Origin: JBJFCE01 sp964437825
Lineage (GTDB): Bacteria > Bacillota > Clostridia > Lachnospirales > Lachnospiraceae
Direction: 5' to 3'
Assembly: GCA_964437825.1 (NCBI GenBank)
Contig: CAYTIH010000001.1
Location: forward strand, 42,948 to 106,947
Length of the DNA: 64,000 nucleotides
The position numbers and the translations under genes were made by a program. A model generated the notes under the pieces. It saw nothing but the letters and a program-made list of their open reading frames with translations, was not told where the DNA came from and did not search any database. Positions 7,800 to 17,146 of this stretch are shown here, piece by piece; the stretch's first letter is position 1, and every line of letters begins with the position of its first letter.

Positions 7800-7893
7800 T
7801 ATTCTCTCTTTTGATTTTATCCGGTTGTTGAAACATAGCTTCATTGTACTATAAATTGTCCCCGATAAGAAGACTATTTTTTGATTTATTTTC

Positions 7894-7921
7894 ATGGATA
7901 ACATCCATGGATGTTATCCAT
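7894..7921. repeat. 28-bp perfect palindrome
   Basis: Two 14-base halves, ATGGATAACATCCA and its complement, meet with no spacer. It lies just downstream of the mntP-like terminator. It could be a dimeric protein binding site; no partner copy was found in the window. Confidence 0.5.
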
Positions 7922-7924
7922 TTG

Positions 7925-7961
7925 AAAAGGACAGGCCGCATGAAGCGGGTCCTGCCCTTTC
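7925..7961 (-). terminator. Terminator after the MntP-like gene
   Basis: On the minus strand AAAGGGCAGG pairs with CCTGTCCTTT (one mismatch) around an inner CCCGC-GCGG stem, then TTTTC. It lies ~30 nt after the stop codon. Confidence 0.75.
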
Positions 7962-7992
7962 TATGAGGAAACATATGTGTATGAGTAAAGCG

Positions 7993-8562
7993 TTATCCAA
8001 GCCGAATCAGGATATCCGAACCGGTAAAAATCAAGAGTGCGGCTCCGATCCAGTAAATCTTCTTGTTTTGTCTATAGCCCAGACGATATCCCCAGTACAT
8101 TCCCAGAAAAACAAATACTACGGTAGTCGCCTCCAAAATAATCAATACCGTCAGATAGGAGACCTGTAAGAAGCCAAACCCGATTCCGGCCAGCAATACA
8201 TCCAGACTGGTCAGCATGGCAAGGATATTGATTTTCTTGAAGCGGATATCCATTCTTTTTTCCAAAAACAGTTTTCGGTCCATCGCCTTTACGGCAAACC
8301 GGATTCCGATCACCAGAAACAAAATGGCGGCCATCTTATCCCAAGGGTCTGTCACTTTTTCCGTTTTTTCCACGAATAGCGGAATATCAGTGATCAGCGT
8401 TCCGGCCGAAAGCGCCGCAAATTGCCAAAGCGCAAAGATCAAAGCCGTAAGCAGCATGTCTCTTTTACTGATTCTGGCGAGCAATGCTCCCTGATATGCA
8501 ACGGCGATCAGAACATCCACGGATAATCCGATGCTTGCTATGATTAACAGTTCCAGACTCAT
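7993..8562 (-). CDS. mntP: MntP-like (DUF204) manganese efflux pump
   Basis: A 189-residue protein with six predicted membrane segments arranged as two three-helix repeats. Each repeat carries the diagnostic small-residue/Asp motif: IGLSVDVLIAVAYQG near the N-terminus and LTSLDVLLAGIGFGF near residue 116. This family exports Mn2+. Length fits the family (~185-190). The first motif is less canonical than E. coli MntP, so the substrate is inferred. It is the last gene in the direction of the TetR-MMPL cluster, ~45 nt from the preceding gene, so co-transcription is possible. No yybP-ykoY type riboswitch was recognised. Confidence 0.72.
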   Translation of the reverse strand: MSLELLIIASIGLSVDVLIAVAYQGALLARISKRDMLLTALIFALWQFAALSAGTLITDIPLFVEKTEKVTDPWDKMAAILFLVIGIRFAVKAMDRKLFLEKRMDIRFKKINILAMLTSLDVLLAGIGFGFLQVSYLTVLIILEATTVVFVFLGMYWGYRLGYRQNKKIYWIGAALLIFTGSDILIRLG

Positions 8563-8609
8563 GCCGCACCACCTCTCTGTTATGATAGTTGCCTCTCCTG
8601 CTCCAATCT

Positions 8610-10280
8610 TTAACGGGATGTACCATCAATGGCTCCCGTACGGATGATAAATTTCACGGAAGATTCCAGATCCTCAGGCGCTCCGCTGTATGTCGTATAA
8701 TCGTCTGCAATATCAAGTACGGCGGAAAGCCTCTCCGCAAATTCTACGGCTCCTTCCACATCCGTATCCGAAACAGCGTCGGCCAGAACCTGAATTCCTT
8801 CCCTGTCAAAGGTATCCATGCCGTCATACAGCGTATGGGCGCCCTCCTGCAAAGCAGCGGCTCCCTCTGACGCCTGTTTGATACCGGCATCCAGCTGCGC
8901 CGTTCCCTGTAGCAGCAATGTCAGGTCTCCGCTTCCGGAAGCTACGGCTTGATACATTGCATCCATTTGTCCCAGCAGAGTATAGATCTGTTTCGCGGAT
9001 GCTGCGTAACCGCTTACGGTAGCCGGATCCATTCCCATTACGCTGCCGGAATCCATTCCTAAAATAACAACACAGTAAGCATATTCCTCAGGTAATCCTG
9101 CTGCCATGGCCTGTTCCAGTCCCTGCGTTGCCGCTGCAAATTTTTCATGCGCCGGTACCAGCTGCTCCGCCATACCGGTCAGGCTGTCGCCAAGCTGCCG
9201 TACACCCGAAAGCACTCTGCCGCTTCCCTGGGAAATCTCATCCAGTCCTGCTGCCAGGCTATCCGCACCCTCTGCAAGCTCCCTGCTGCCGCCGACAAGC
9301 CGGGTCGAGCTGTCTGCCAGGATATCCATGGAATCATTCAGCTGCATAAGCTGATCGGATACTCCGCTGAAATCAATTTCATCCGTAAGCTCCACCGTAG
9401 AAAAGGAATCCGGCAGAATCATTGACAGGGTCATATCCAGACTGAAATCAATCACATCCGCACTGACCTCCACATAATCGGGAATCTCCGCATCCAGCCC
9501 GGATACATCCACACCCTGTGCTTCCAGTTCTTCCTGATTCAGATTATCTAAATCCAGATTCTCCTTCAGCCCCGGAAATGCGAGTCCCACAACAATATCA
9601 TGATTCCCTTCAGAGATAATCTTTCCGTTGGTAACGGACACATTACTGAACCGGTCTAACGAAAGCATCATGCCGCTGACCACTGCAAACGGAATATAAA
9701 GCTCCGTTTCTTCTCCTCCAATGGTCACTGTCTGTGTTACATGATTACTATAATCAAAACGAATCGTTACATGACCGCTCTTTCCTGCAAGCTCCTGCGG
9801 CGTAATTTCCTCCCCGTCCAGATAATAGGTCAGGGAAATTTCTACCGGAAGCTGACGATCCGTTGTTCCCTGATAGTAAACATCGCTGCCTTCTGCATTC
9901 CATACGATTTCGTCCCCTTTTCCCGCAGTATAAGTGCCGTCCCCTTTTACGTTTTCAATCTGCTCCAGCGTCGTTGCATCCTCCAGCGTATCGGCGCCCT
10001 GCGCATTTTTCAGCCAGTTGCTGACAATGATCTGATCCGTATTTCCGGAAGCATCCGTAATCACATACACCGTTTCTTCTTTTCCGGCTTCACTGCTGTG
10101 AGAAACCGTCTGCTGCTCAAGCACCTCAGTCAAAATCTCCTGTGAAGGCGACTCCTCCTCTTTTTCCGCTGCCTGAACGCCCTCTGCGCTTAAACCGCTG
10201 AGTTCATAAATTCCCGCTCCGGTTCCGATCAGCGCTGCCGTAATCCCAAGTGCAATCCATTTCAAAGTTTTCTTTTTCAT
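8610..10280 (-). CDS. Secreted/membrane-anchored helper protein of the MMPL transporter, with glycine heptad repeats
   Basis: The start at 10280 (MKKKTLKWIA) was chosen because GGAGG lies 9 nt upstream; an in-frame ATG 30 nt earlier lacks an RBS. The 556-residue protein has an N-terminal signal/anchor segment (about 6-28), a beta-rich region, and a middle-to-C-terminal stretch of Leu/Gly-rich helical repeats (LAEGADSLAAGLDEISQGSG and similar, plus ALQEGAHTLYDGMDTF) as in the YhgE/Pip and heptad-repeat families. No C-terminal membrane anchor is evident. Position right after the MMPL gene suggests an extracytoplasmic subunit or adaptor. Cargo unknown. Confidence 0.7.
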   Translation of the reverse strand: MKKKTLKWIALGITAALIGTGAGIYELSGLSAEGVQAAEKEEESPSQEILTEVLEQQTVSHSSEAGKEETVYVITDASGNTDQIIVSNWLKNAQGADTLEDATTLEQIENVKGDGTYTAGKGDEIVWNAEGSDVYYQGTTDRQLPVEISLTYYLDGEEITPQELAGKSGHVTIRFDYSNHVTQTVTIGGEETELYIPFAVVSGMMLSLDRFSNVSVTNGKIISEGNHDIVVGLAFPGLKENLDLDNLNQEELEAQGVDVSGLDAEIPDYVEVSADVIDFSLDMTLSMILPDSFSTVELTDEIDFSGVSDQLMQLNDSMDILADSSTRLVGGSRELAEGADSLAAGLDEISQGSGRVLSGVRQLGDSLTGMAEQLVPAHEKFAAATQGLEQAMAAGLPEEYAYCVVILGMDSGSVMGMDPATVSGYAASAKQIYTLLGQMDAMYQAVASGSGDLTLLLQGTAQLDAGIKQASEGAAALQEGAHTLYDGMDTFDREGIQVLADAVSDTDVEGAVEFAERLSAVLDIADDYTTYSGAPEDLESSVKFIIRTGAIDGTSR

Positions 10281-10310
10281 ATTGCAAATCCTCCAATTCT
10301 TCTCATCCAT

Positions 10311-12440
10311 TCATCCGATCGGTACATTTTCATGATCCTGTGCCGTCTTATTTTTTCCCTTTTTCTGTCTGAATCCGATACTGGTGCGGCAGATCAGCCC
10401 ATCGAAAATCATGAACATACTGGGCAGTATCAGCAGAACCACAACCATACTGATCAAAGCGCCTCTTGCCATCAGCATGCACAGGGAACTGATCATATCA
10501 ATATTACTGTAAATTCCCACACCGAAGGTTGCTGCAAAGAAGCTGAGAGCACTGACAATAACAGATTGAACGGACTGTTTATGCGCACCTTCAATTGCCT
10601 CCTTCTTCGGAACTCCCGCGTATCTTGCATCCTTATATTTATTGGTCATGAGAATTGCATAATCCACGGTAGCGCCAAGCTGAATCGTACCGATGACAAT
10701 GGAGGCGATAAACGGAAGCGTTGTTCCGGTATAATAAGGAATCCCCATGTTGATAAAAATTGCAAATTCAATGACTGCTACCAGAATAATCGGCAGTGAA
10801 ATTGACTTAAATACAAAAGCAATGATCAAAAAGATCGCTCCGATGGATACCGCGGATACAGTCTTAAAGTCAGTGTCCGTAATCGTAATCAAATCCTTCG
10901 TACAGGGCGCCTCGCCGATCAGCATGCCGTTATCATCATATTTTTTGATGATATTCACAATGGCTTCACATTGTTCATTCACTTCATCCGAAGCTACCTT
11001 ATATTCGGAACCCACCAGCATGAATTCATAATTCTCATCAATGAGCTGCTCTCTTAATGCACTTGGAAGTATGTCATTCGGAATGGCCGGTCCCAAAATC
11101 GCGCTGATCCCCAGCACATTCTTCACGCCCTCCACATGCTCTATTTCCGTGATCATATGGTTCATTTGTCCGCTTGGCAGGCTGCAGTCCACCAGAATCA
11201 TGTGAGTGCTGTTCATGTCGAATTCTTCCTCCAGCTTTGCATTTGCTGCAATACTGGGAAGGCTTTCGGGCAATGTGCCTGCAAGATCATAATAAACTGC
11301 GGTATTGTTGTAGCCGATCGTTGCCGGGATCCAAATCAAAGCAAATAATACGGCTAATATAATGTAATGCTTTGTCACAAAGCGGGATACCCTTTCAAAT
11401 TTGGGAAGGATCTGCTTATGCTTTGTTTTCTCGATCGCTTTGTCAAAAATCAGGATCATCGACGGCAGTACCGTGATACAGCACAGAACGCCGAAAATGA
11501 CGCCCTTTGCCATTACAACGCCAAGATCCATGCCAAGGGTAAAGCTCATAAAGCACAGTGCAACAAATCCCGCAACCGTCGTAATGGAACTTCCCACAAC
11601 GGAGGTAATGGTATTTCCTATGGCGTGCGCCATCGCATCCTTTTTATCCTGCGGATTGCGCTCCTTCTGCGCTTCATAGCTATGCCACAGGAAAATGGAG
11701 TAGTCCATGGTAACGCCCAGCTGAAGAACCGCGCTCAATGCTTTCGTCACATAGGAAATTTCTCCAAGAAATACGTTCGTTCCCAGATTATAAACAATGG
11801 CGATACCGATACTTAACAGGAAAAATACCGGAATCAAAAAGCTGTCCATGGTCAGCGAAAGAACAAGTGTGGAAAGGAGTACCGCAATCAAAACATAAAT
11901 GGGCGTCTCCCTGTTGGAGAGATCCTTAATATCCGTAACCACGGCGCTCATACCGCTGACAAAGCATCTATCATCCGCGATATCCCTGAGTTCCTCAATC
12001 GCCTCCATCGTCTCGTCCGCCGACGTGGTCGTATCAAACAAAATCGCCATCAGAGTGCAGTCATCTTCCTCGTTCATAAACTGAGTTCTGATATCATCCG
12101 GCAGGATTTCCATCGGAACGGAAATATCCATCACATCGTCATACCAGATAACGGACTTGACATGATCGACATTTTCAAATGCCTGCTCTAATGCAACGAC
12201 TTCTCTGCTCGGCATACCTTCAATTACGCATAACGAAAACGCACCGGTCCCGAACTCATCCACCAGAATGTCCTGACCTTCCATTGTTTCGATATCCTCC
12301 GGCAGGTACGAAAGAATATCATAATTCACTCTTGTGTTCAGATATCCGATCGCAGCCGGTACCAACAGACAGAGGCTCACGATAAAGATCAGAAATCTGA
12401 ACTTCACAATTCCTTTTCCTACTTTGTACATTTCCTTCAT
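10311..12440 (-). CDS. MMPL/RND-family transporter
   Basis: The start at 12440 (MKEMYKVGKGIVKFRF) is preceded by AAGGA; in-frame codons reaching to 12560 would cross the promoter. The protein has 709 residues and two RND halves, each with one membrane helix, a large external loop and a five- to six-helix bundle. The typical GATVDYAILM (second half) and LGVTMDYSIFLWHSYE (first half) motifs carry the Asp-Tyr pair of MMPL proteins. It probably exports lipids or hydrophobic compounds by proton motive force. The TetR gene upstream and the helper gene downstream complete a typical efflux operon. Confidence 0.9.
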   Translation of the reverse strand: MKEMYKVGKGIVKFRFLIFIVSLCLLVPAAIGYLNTRVNYDILSYLPEDIETMEGQDILVDEFGTGAFSLCVIEGMPSREVVALEQAFENVDHVKSVIWYDDVMDISVPMEILPDDIRTQFMNEEDDCTLMAILFDTTTSADETMEAIEELRDIADDRCFVSGMSAVVTDIKDLSNRETPIYVLIAVLLSTLVLSLTMDSFLIPVFFLLSIGIAIVYNLGTNVFLGEISYVTKALSAVLQLGVTMDYSIFLWHSYEAQKERNPQDKKDAMAHAIGNTITSVVGSSITTVAGFVALCFMSFTLGMDLGVVMAKGVIFGVLCCITVLPSMILIFDKAIEKTKHKQILPKFERVSRFVTKHYIILAVLFALIWIPATIGYNNTAVYYDLAGTLPESLPSIAANAKLEEEFDMNSTHMILVDCSLPSGQMNHMITEIEHVEGVKNVLGISAILGPAIPNDILPSALREQLIDENYEFMLVGSEYKVASDEVNEQCEAIVNIIKKYDDNGMLIGEAPCTKDLITITDTDFKTVSAVSIGAIFLIIAFVFKSISLPIILVAVIEFAIFINMGIPYYTGTTLPFIASIVIGTIQLGATVDYAILMTNKYKDARYAGVPKKEAIEGAHKQSVQSVIVSALSFFAATFGVGIYSNIDMISSLCMLMARGALISMVVVLLILPSMFMIFDGLICRTSIGFRQKKGKNKTAQDHENVPIG

Positions 12441-12511
12441 CTCTTTTCCTTTTATTCTCCGAAACTCTATGTTTCCTGACTTCGGTTTCAGTATATGGAA
12501 AAGTTTGGGCA

Positions 12512-12543
12512 AATGACATATGCAAAAAAAGTGCGATGTCAAT
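12512..12543 (-). promoter_or_regulatory. Promoter and candidate TetR operator of the MMPL operon
   Basis: Minus strand -35 TTGACA at 12542-12537; the -10 is weak (TGTCAT or TATGTC). ATTGACAT and ATGTCATT form an inverted repeat (7 of 8 match) enclosing the spacer, which would suit a dimeric repressor. It lies directly after the tetR terminator. Confidence 0.5.
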
Positions 12544-12561
12544 GTTTCGAAGACAATCAAA

Positions 12562-12623
12562 AAATCCTGTCAAAGAAAAATATACAAATCGGTGTTTTTG
12601 TATATTCCCCTTTGACAGGATTT
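12562..12623 (-). terminator. Large nested-palindrome terminator of tetR
   Basis: Outer arms AAATCCTGTCAAAG and CTTTGACAGGATTT (14 bp, perfect) enclose inner arms AATATACAAA and TTTGTATATT (10 bp, perfect). On the minus strand a TTTTTT tract follows. It separates tetR from the MMPL promoter. Confidence 0.8.
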
Positions 12624-12626
12624 GAA

Positions 12627-13208
12627 TTAAGAGGTCATGGCCTTCACCATGTCATCCATGGAATGTGTAATCAGAAATTCATAAATATCCGCCATTTCAG
12701 ATGGCGTCACGGATTGATCCGTTTTCAGAAAACGCATAACAACAAAAGTCATGGACGTCGCATAATATTCTGCGATATTTTCGCTTGTCAGGAATCTCCT
12801 TACCAGTGGGGAGCCGGAATCGGCTTTTCCCGTTGTCACCTGGTTGATATATTCCTCCAAAAGCTGCTGAATACAGCTTTCGGTAATTTCCTCAAAAGAA
12901 TTCTGCCCCTCTAACCTGCTGGCCTTTAAATAGAATTCCTTTTCCTTCAGGATATTGGTAAAGATCAGGGTCAGAGCCGCATTCACCATTCCGTTTTGAA
13001 GCAGCGGCATCATCGGCTCAAGAATGTCCGTCCGGATAATACATTCCAGCAGTTCATATTTATCCTGAAAATGATTATAAAATGTCGGCCGTATTACTCC
13101 CGCCTGATCGGTGATATCCTTAATTGTTATCTTCTCAATCGGCATACGTAGAACCAACTGTTTAAAGCTGCTCATCAGACGTATATCCATCTCACTTCTG
13201 GTCTGCAT
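12627..13208 (-). CDS. TetR-family regulator
   Basis: A 193-residue protein. The N-terminal helix-turn-helix spans ~9-55 (IEKITIKDITDQAGVIRPTF, then YNHFQDKYELL), and a helical ligand-binding domain follows. It lies upstream of the MMPL transporter and its helper in the same orientation, so it probably represses them and itself. The promoter at 13302-13330 has a 27-bp palindrome right behind it. The inducer is unknown. Confidence 0.9.
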   Translation of the reverse strand: MQTRSEMDIRLMSSFKQLVLRMPIEKITIKDITDQAGVIRPTFYNHFQDKYELLECIIRTDILEPMMPLLQNGMVNAALTLIFTNILKEKEFYLKASRLEGQNSFEEITESCIQQLLEEYINQVTTGKADSGSPLVRRFLTSENIAEYYATSMTFVVMRFLKTDQSVTPSEMADIYEFLITHSMDDMVKAMTS

Positions 13209-13266
13209 AATATCCCCTATGTATGCTTTCTTTCAGGTGTACTCCGGAAAGCGCACTCTTTTTTAG

Positions 13267-13330
13267 GGAAATACTGATTTAATCAGTATTTCCTTAGAGG
13301 TATTTTATCCCAAATCATTCTTTTTGACAA
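13267..13330 (-). promoter_or_regulatory. tetR promoter with 27-bp palindromic operator
   Basis: Minus strand TTGTCA (13330-13325) and TAAAAT (13307-13302), 17-nt spacer. Immediately downstream lies GGAAATACTGATT-T-AATCAGTATTTCC (13267-13293), a perfect palindrome positioned over the start of transcription and not followed by a T tract. This fits autorepression. Confidence 0.7.
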
Positions 13331-13396
13331 TGAAGAGAATTTGAAAAAAGAATAAATTTTCTCTTTTCCGATGCAGAGTGATCCGCACGCATAAGC

Positions 13397-14500
13397 TCAA
13401 AAATCTTTGATTGTCTGTAATGCGGGAAGGGCGTTTCCGTCATAGTCAAACAGCGCCTGATTCGCCCACTCATTACCGCAAGGACCCTTGTCCCCCATAT
13501 AGAGCAGGGACTCCGGCGTTGCCCATCCGCTTCCCGGAACGGGAATCCATGCCGGCTCCCAATAGAAGAAGCCCTTCCCCTTTCCGTCAGGGATACCGGC
13601 CACAACTTCCATAAGGGCCTGCATGAAATCACTCTGACCCTGCGGAGTCATCGGGAACGGTACCTTCACGGTCAGTGAAGTCCTTGTTGCCATACCCTTT
13701 CTTTCGCTGTCCTCAAGCTTTTCGTAAGATTTATAATCCTCCATGGTATGTCCCATGGAAACCTCTGCAACAATCACGTCCTTGCCGTAACGCTTCGCCA
13801 TATCTTCCATATTATGCTTCAAATCCTCAAGGCTTCCGTGCCAAAAAGGATAATAGGAAAATCCGATGATCTGGAAGTCCTCTCCCCGCTCCATATAATG
13901 ATCGAACCAGTCGCGGTACAGCTCGTTATTGCCGCCGTTATCCAGATGAATCATTAACGGTATCTCCCGATCAAGAGAACGAACCGCACGAATTCCCGCA
14001 CTGATAAAACGGGCAATATTGTCATATTCCGGTTTCAATCCGTTCGGCCAGAGGAGCCCGTTGGTAACCTCGTTTCCAATCTGAATCATTGTCGGGTATG
14101 CCTGTTCTTTTTTCAGAGTTTCCAGCACCTCCCTTGTGTAATCATATACGGCCTGCTCCAGCTCATCGTCATTCATGTGCGCCCAAGCCTTCGGTTTAAT
14201 CTGTTTCCCGGGGTCCGTCCAGAAATCGCTGTAATGAAAATCCAGTAAAAACTGCATCCCGTGTGCAAGCGCACGCTTTGCCAGTGAAATCGTTACGGGC
14301 AGATCATTGGTACCGGCGCCGTAGGGCTTTCCGTCCTCCGTATAGGGATGATTCCATAAGCGCAGTCGTATTGCATTGACGCCGTAACCTTTCAGAATAT
14401 CAAGCAGATCCCCTTCCTGCCCATGATCGTAAAATTTGCCTCCGCATGCTTCCACCTCGGCTAACGTGGAAATATCCATTCCTTTGATAAATTCTGTCAT
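13397..14500 (-). CDS. GH53 endo-beta-1,4-galactanase, cytoplasmic
   Basis: A 367-residue GH53 (beta/alpha)8 enzyme that cuts beta-1,4-galactan. The acid/base is E144 in QIGNEVTNG, and the nucleophile is E246 in IVAEVS. MDIS, RLRLWN and DFHYSDFWTDPGKQ are family signatures. The start at 14500 is preceded by GGAGA within a structured repeat. There is no signal peptide, so it acts on imported galacto-oligosaccharides rather than polymer, which fits the GH42 galactosidase at 22085. It is not in an operon with a transporter here. Confidence 0.92.
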   Translation of the reverse strand: MTEFIKGMDISTLAEVEACGGKFYDHGQEGDLLDILKGYGVNAIRLRLWNHPYTEDGKPYGAGTNDLPVTISLAKRALAHGMQFLLDFHYSDFWTDPGKQIKPKAWAHMNDDELEQAVYDYTREVLETLKKEQAYPTMIQIGNEVTNGLLWPNGLKPEYDNIARFISAGIRAVRSLDREIPLMIHLDNGGNNELYRDWFDHYMERGEDFQIIGFSYYPFWHGSLEDLKHNMEDMAKRYGKDVIVAEVSMGHTMEDYKSYEKLEDSERKGMATRTSLTVKVPFPMTPQGQSDFMQALMEVVAGIPDGKGKGFFYWEPAWIPVPGSGWATPESLLYMGDKGPCGNEWANQALFDYDGNALPALQTIKDF

Positions 14501-14506
14501 AATAAT

Positions 14507-14625
14507 CTCCATTTCTGAGCGACTTGCCGCGAAGAGGCAAAATCTTACCAAAGTAAGATTGCAAATAGCAAATTTGCATCTGCCATCAAAGCTATTTGTT
14601 TTCGCTCAGAAACAAATAGCCGATT
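14507..14625 (-). promoter_or_regulatory. Structured 5'-leader element, copy 2, with 59-nt insert
   Basis: Shares CTCCATTTCTGAGCGACTTG (14507-14526) and the hairpin segment at 14586-14625 with the leader at 7708. Between them is a 59-nt insert that contains its own hairpins (AATCTTAC-TTTG-GTAAGATT). The loop CTGAGCGA is fully complementary to TCGCTCAG next to the RBS, so a pseudoknot or a switch between two exclusive pairings is possible. No promoter could be assigned with confidence in 14640-14779. Confidence 0.55.
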
Positions 14626-14842
14626 TCTGTATGCACCTAAAAATTTCTACTATTAGGCTAACTCTTTTGCACCATAATTGCAAGATCTATTGTTGTATCC
14701 GGAATCCGCCGTAATACTGAGTTTTCGCAGGAATTCCCGCAAAGAAAATTTGACTTAATTTTGCAGGTAAAATATACTAATGATAAAGCTGCGGGGTTCT
14801 GTACCTGACTTGAGCCCGCGTATCCTGTACGGAGGCATATGT

Positions 14843-17101
14843 ATGAAATACATTTTTTCTTCCAGTTTATTTACCTGCTGCGTCCTGGCATTTTATTTCT
14901 CGCTCCGCTTATGCTGGTCTAAAGAAAAACGTTACCTTGAAAACCGCATTCTGACTGTTTTCTGTTTTTCAAGCGGACTATGGAGTCTGGGCTTTGGCGC
15001 ATTGCTGCTTCAGACAGATCCCGAGCGGGCATATATATGCCGTCTGATCGGAATGATTGGCGTCTTTTTGTATTTAATCACGGTACAGTTCCTTGTCTGC
15101 TATATTTCCGGGATCAATAAAGTCTGGCGTTATCTGCTCGACGGTTTTTCATTTACGGGCGTCATCATTTATTTTCTGGTCATGCAAAAAAATCAGACAA
15201 TATATTATCTGGATGATAATATGGGCATGACCTATTATTTCAAACCCGGACTCGCCAACAATCTTTACATGGCATACAGCGCAATCCTTGCCATTAATAT
15301 TTTCGGCGTTTCTATCTATATGCTCCGCTATTCCAAGATAAAACGACTTCATGCATTCGGTAAAAAATTCCTGCTGGTGGAGCTCCTTGTCGTGCTGGGA
15401 ATGATCCTCGACACCCTCTATCCGTTAATCGGAAAAGCGGCAATTCCCGGAAGCTCCCTGACGCAGTTCTGCGGAATGATCGTGGTGTATTATGCAATTC
15501 ATGCAATTAACCGCTCCAGAATCAACATCACCAACATGTCGGAATACATATACTATTCTCTGTCCATGCCGCTCCTGATTTGCAGTGAGGATCGAAAAAT
15601 CCGGATCATGAACGATGCGGCGGCCTCATTTCTGAAAGTAAACCGCAGCCAATCCGAAGCACAGAAGCTTTCCGTCAGTCAGTTGTTTGCCATCGATGAA
15701 AATGAGATTTTTTGTTTTGACGATAATCATAAGGATTTTGATGCTGTTTGTCTGAAAAATCAGGTCTATTGCGGTCTTGCCGTCAGCAAAATTCATGATA
15801 CCTATGGCGACATGATCGGTTTTATCATCATTATAACCGACCTGTCCGAACGCATGAAGGCAATGCAGAAGCTTGAGGACGCCAAGCAGGACGCAGAAGC
15901 CGCCAATCAGGCAAAGAGTACTTTTCTTGCAAACATGTCCCACGAAATCCGTACGCCAATGAATGCCATCATGGGATTTTCGGAGCTTTTGTTAAAAATG
16001 GACACTCCCCCCGAAATCAAGGAATATGTAAAGGATATCAAGGACTCCTCCCAAAACCTGCTCGCCATTATTAATGATATTCTGGACATCTCCAAGCTGG
16101 AATCAGGCCGGATGGAGCTGATATACAACAACTATTATCCGGCAAGATTATTTCATAATGTTTCTCTGGTCATTCAAAACCAGGCGGAGAAAAAGGGATT
16201 GGATTTCATCATGAATATCGATCCCCAAATGCCCGGCCAGCTCTTCGGTGATAATATCAAAATCCGCGGGATTCTGATTAACCTCCTGAATAATGCGGTA
16301 AAATACACACAGCGCGGCAGAGTTTCGCTTACCGCAAACGTACTGAAAACAGAAAATGACATTGTCTCATTGGAATTTCAGGTCGCCGACACGGGAATCG
16401 GAATTAAAGCCGAAGATCAGGACAGACTTTTTGAAAGCTTTGCCCAGGTAAACCGCAAGGTTCACGAGGGTATTGAAGGAACCGGGCTTGGCCTTGCAAT
16501 TGTAAAGGGCTATGTGTCACTGTTTGGCGGAACTGTTACTGTGGACAGTGTCTACGGTCTGGGCTCGGTCTTTACGGTGACCCTTGATCAGAAAATAGTA
16601 GACAGACTTCCCGTCAGTTATGATGAGATTAATGAAATCAAATCAGCCAATGAATACAGCATCGGTAATATCCGCGTATCCGATACCCGGGTCCTAATCG
16701 TGGATGACAGTCAGATCAATCTGAAGGTTGTGGGCAATACCCTGCAATATTACGGTCTCACGGTGGATACCGCATCCGGCGGAAAGGAAGCCATCGAATT
16801 ATGCAGTCAAAACCGCTATCCCATCGTATTGATGGATCAGATGATGCCGGAAATGGACGGAATCGAAGCCATGCAGAAAATCAGACAGCTGGACCCCTAT
16901 TATGACTATAACGGTACTTGCAAAATCATTGCCCTGACCGCTAATGCGGTCAGCGGTATGCGCAATGAATTGATGCTCATGGGATTTGACGAATATCTCA
17001 GTAAGCCGATCAATTATCAGAAGCTGGAACGCCTGCTGATCCGTTTCCTGCCGCAAAATAAGATCCGTATTGCTGCGCAGGATCAATCCCCCGAAGCATG
17101 A
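14843..17101 (+). CDS. Hybrid sensor histidine kinase with 7-TM sensor
   Basis: The start at 14843 (MKYIFSSSLF) has GGAGG 7 nt upstream; an ATG 63 nt earlier has no RBS. The 752-residue protein has seven predicted membrane helices in residues ~5-225 (the histidine-kinase 7TM type), a PAS-like domain (~240-335), a short coiled coil, and HisKA with phospho-acceptor H367 (NMSHEIRTPMNAIMGF). A HATPase domain (NLLNNAVKY, DTGIGI, GTGLGLAI) and a C-terminal receiver (VLIVDDSQIN, VLMDQMMPEMDG) follow. No cognate output protein is adjacent, so phosphotransfer must go to a distant partner. Confidence 0.92.
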   Translation: MKYIFSSSLFTCCVLAFYFSLRLCWSKEKRYLENRILTVFCFSSGLWSLGFGALLLQTDPERAYICRLIGMIGVFLYLITVQFLVCYISGINKVWRYLLDGFSFTGVIIYFLVMQKNQTIYYLDDNMGMTYYFKPGLANNLYMAYSAILAINIFGVSIYMLRYSKIKRLHAFGKKFLLVELLVVLGMILDTLYPLIGKAAIPGSSLTQFCGMIVVYYAIHAINRSRINITNMSEYIYYSLSMPLLICSEDRKIRIMNDAAASFLKVNRSQSEAQKLSVSQLFAIDENEIFCFDDNHKDFDAVCLKNQVYCGLAVSKIHDTYGDMIGFIIIITDLSERMKAMQKLEDAKQDAEAANQAKSTFLANMSHEIRTPMNAIMGFSELLLKMDTPPEIKEYVKDIKDSSQNLLAIINDILDISKLESGRMELIYNNYYPARLFHNVSLVIQNQAEKKGLDFIMNIDPQMPGQLFGDNIKIRGILINLLNNAVKYTQRGRVSLTANVLKTENDIVSLEFQVADTGIGIKAEDQDRLFESFAQVNRKVHEGIEGTGLGLAIVKGYVSLFGGTVTVDSVYGLGSVFTVTLDQKIVDRLPVSYDEINEIKSANEYSIGNIRVSDTRVLIVDDSQINLKVVGNTLQYYGLTVDTASGGKEAIELCSQNRYPIVLMDQMMPEMDGIEAMQKIRQLDPYYDYNGTCKIIALTANAVSGMRNELMLMGFDEYLSKPINYQKLERLLIRFLPQNKIRIAAQDQSPEA

Positions 17102-17146
17102 TAAACGGATACGGCAGGGGAATCTCCGGCTCTAATGTCCGCTTCA

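Noticed and set aside
8610..10310. Upstream start (10310) for the MMPL helper
   Set aside because: No RBS and directly abutting the MMPL stop; the start at 10280 has GGAGG.
12440..12560. N-terminal extension of the MMPL gene
   Set aside because: It would translate through the predicted promoter and lacks an RBS; the start at 12440 begins the conserved region.
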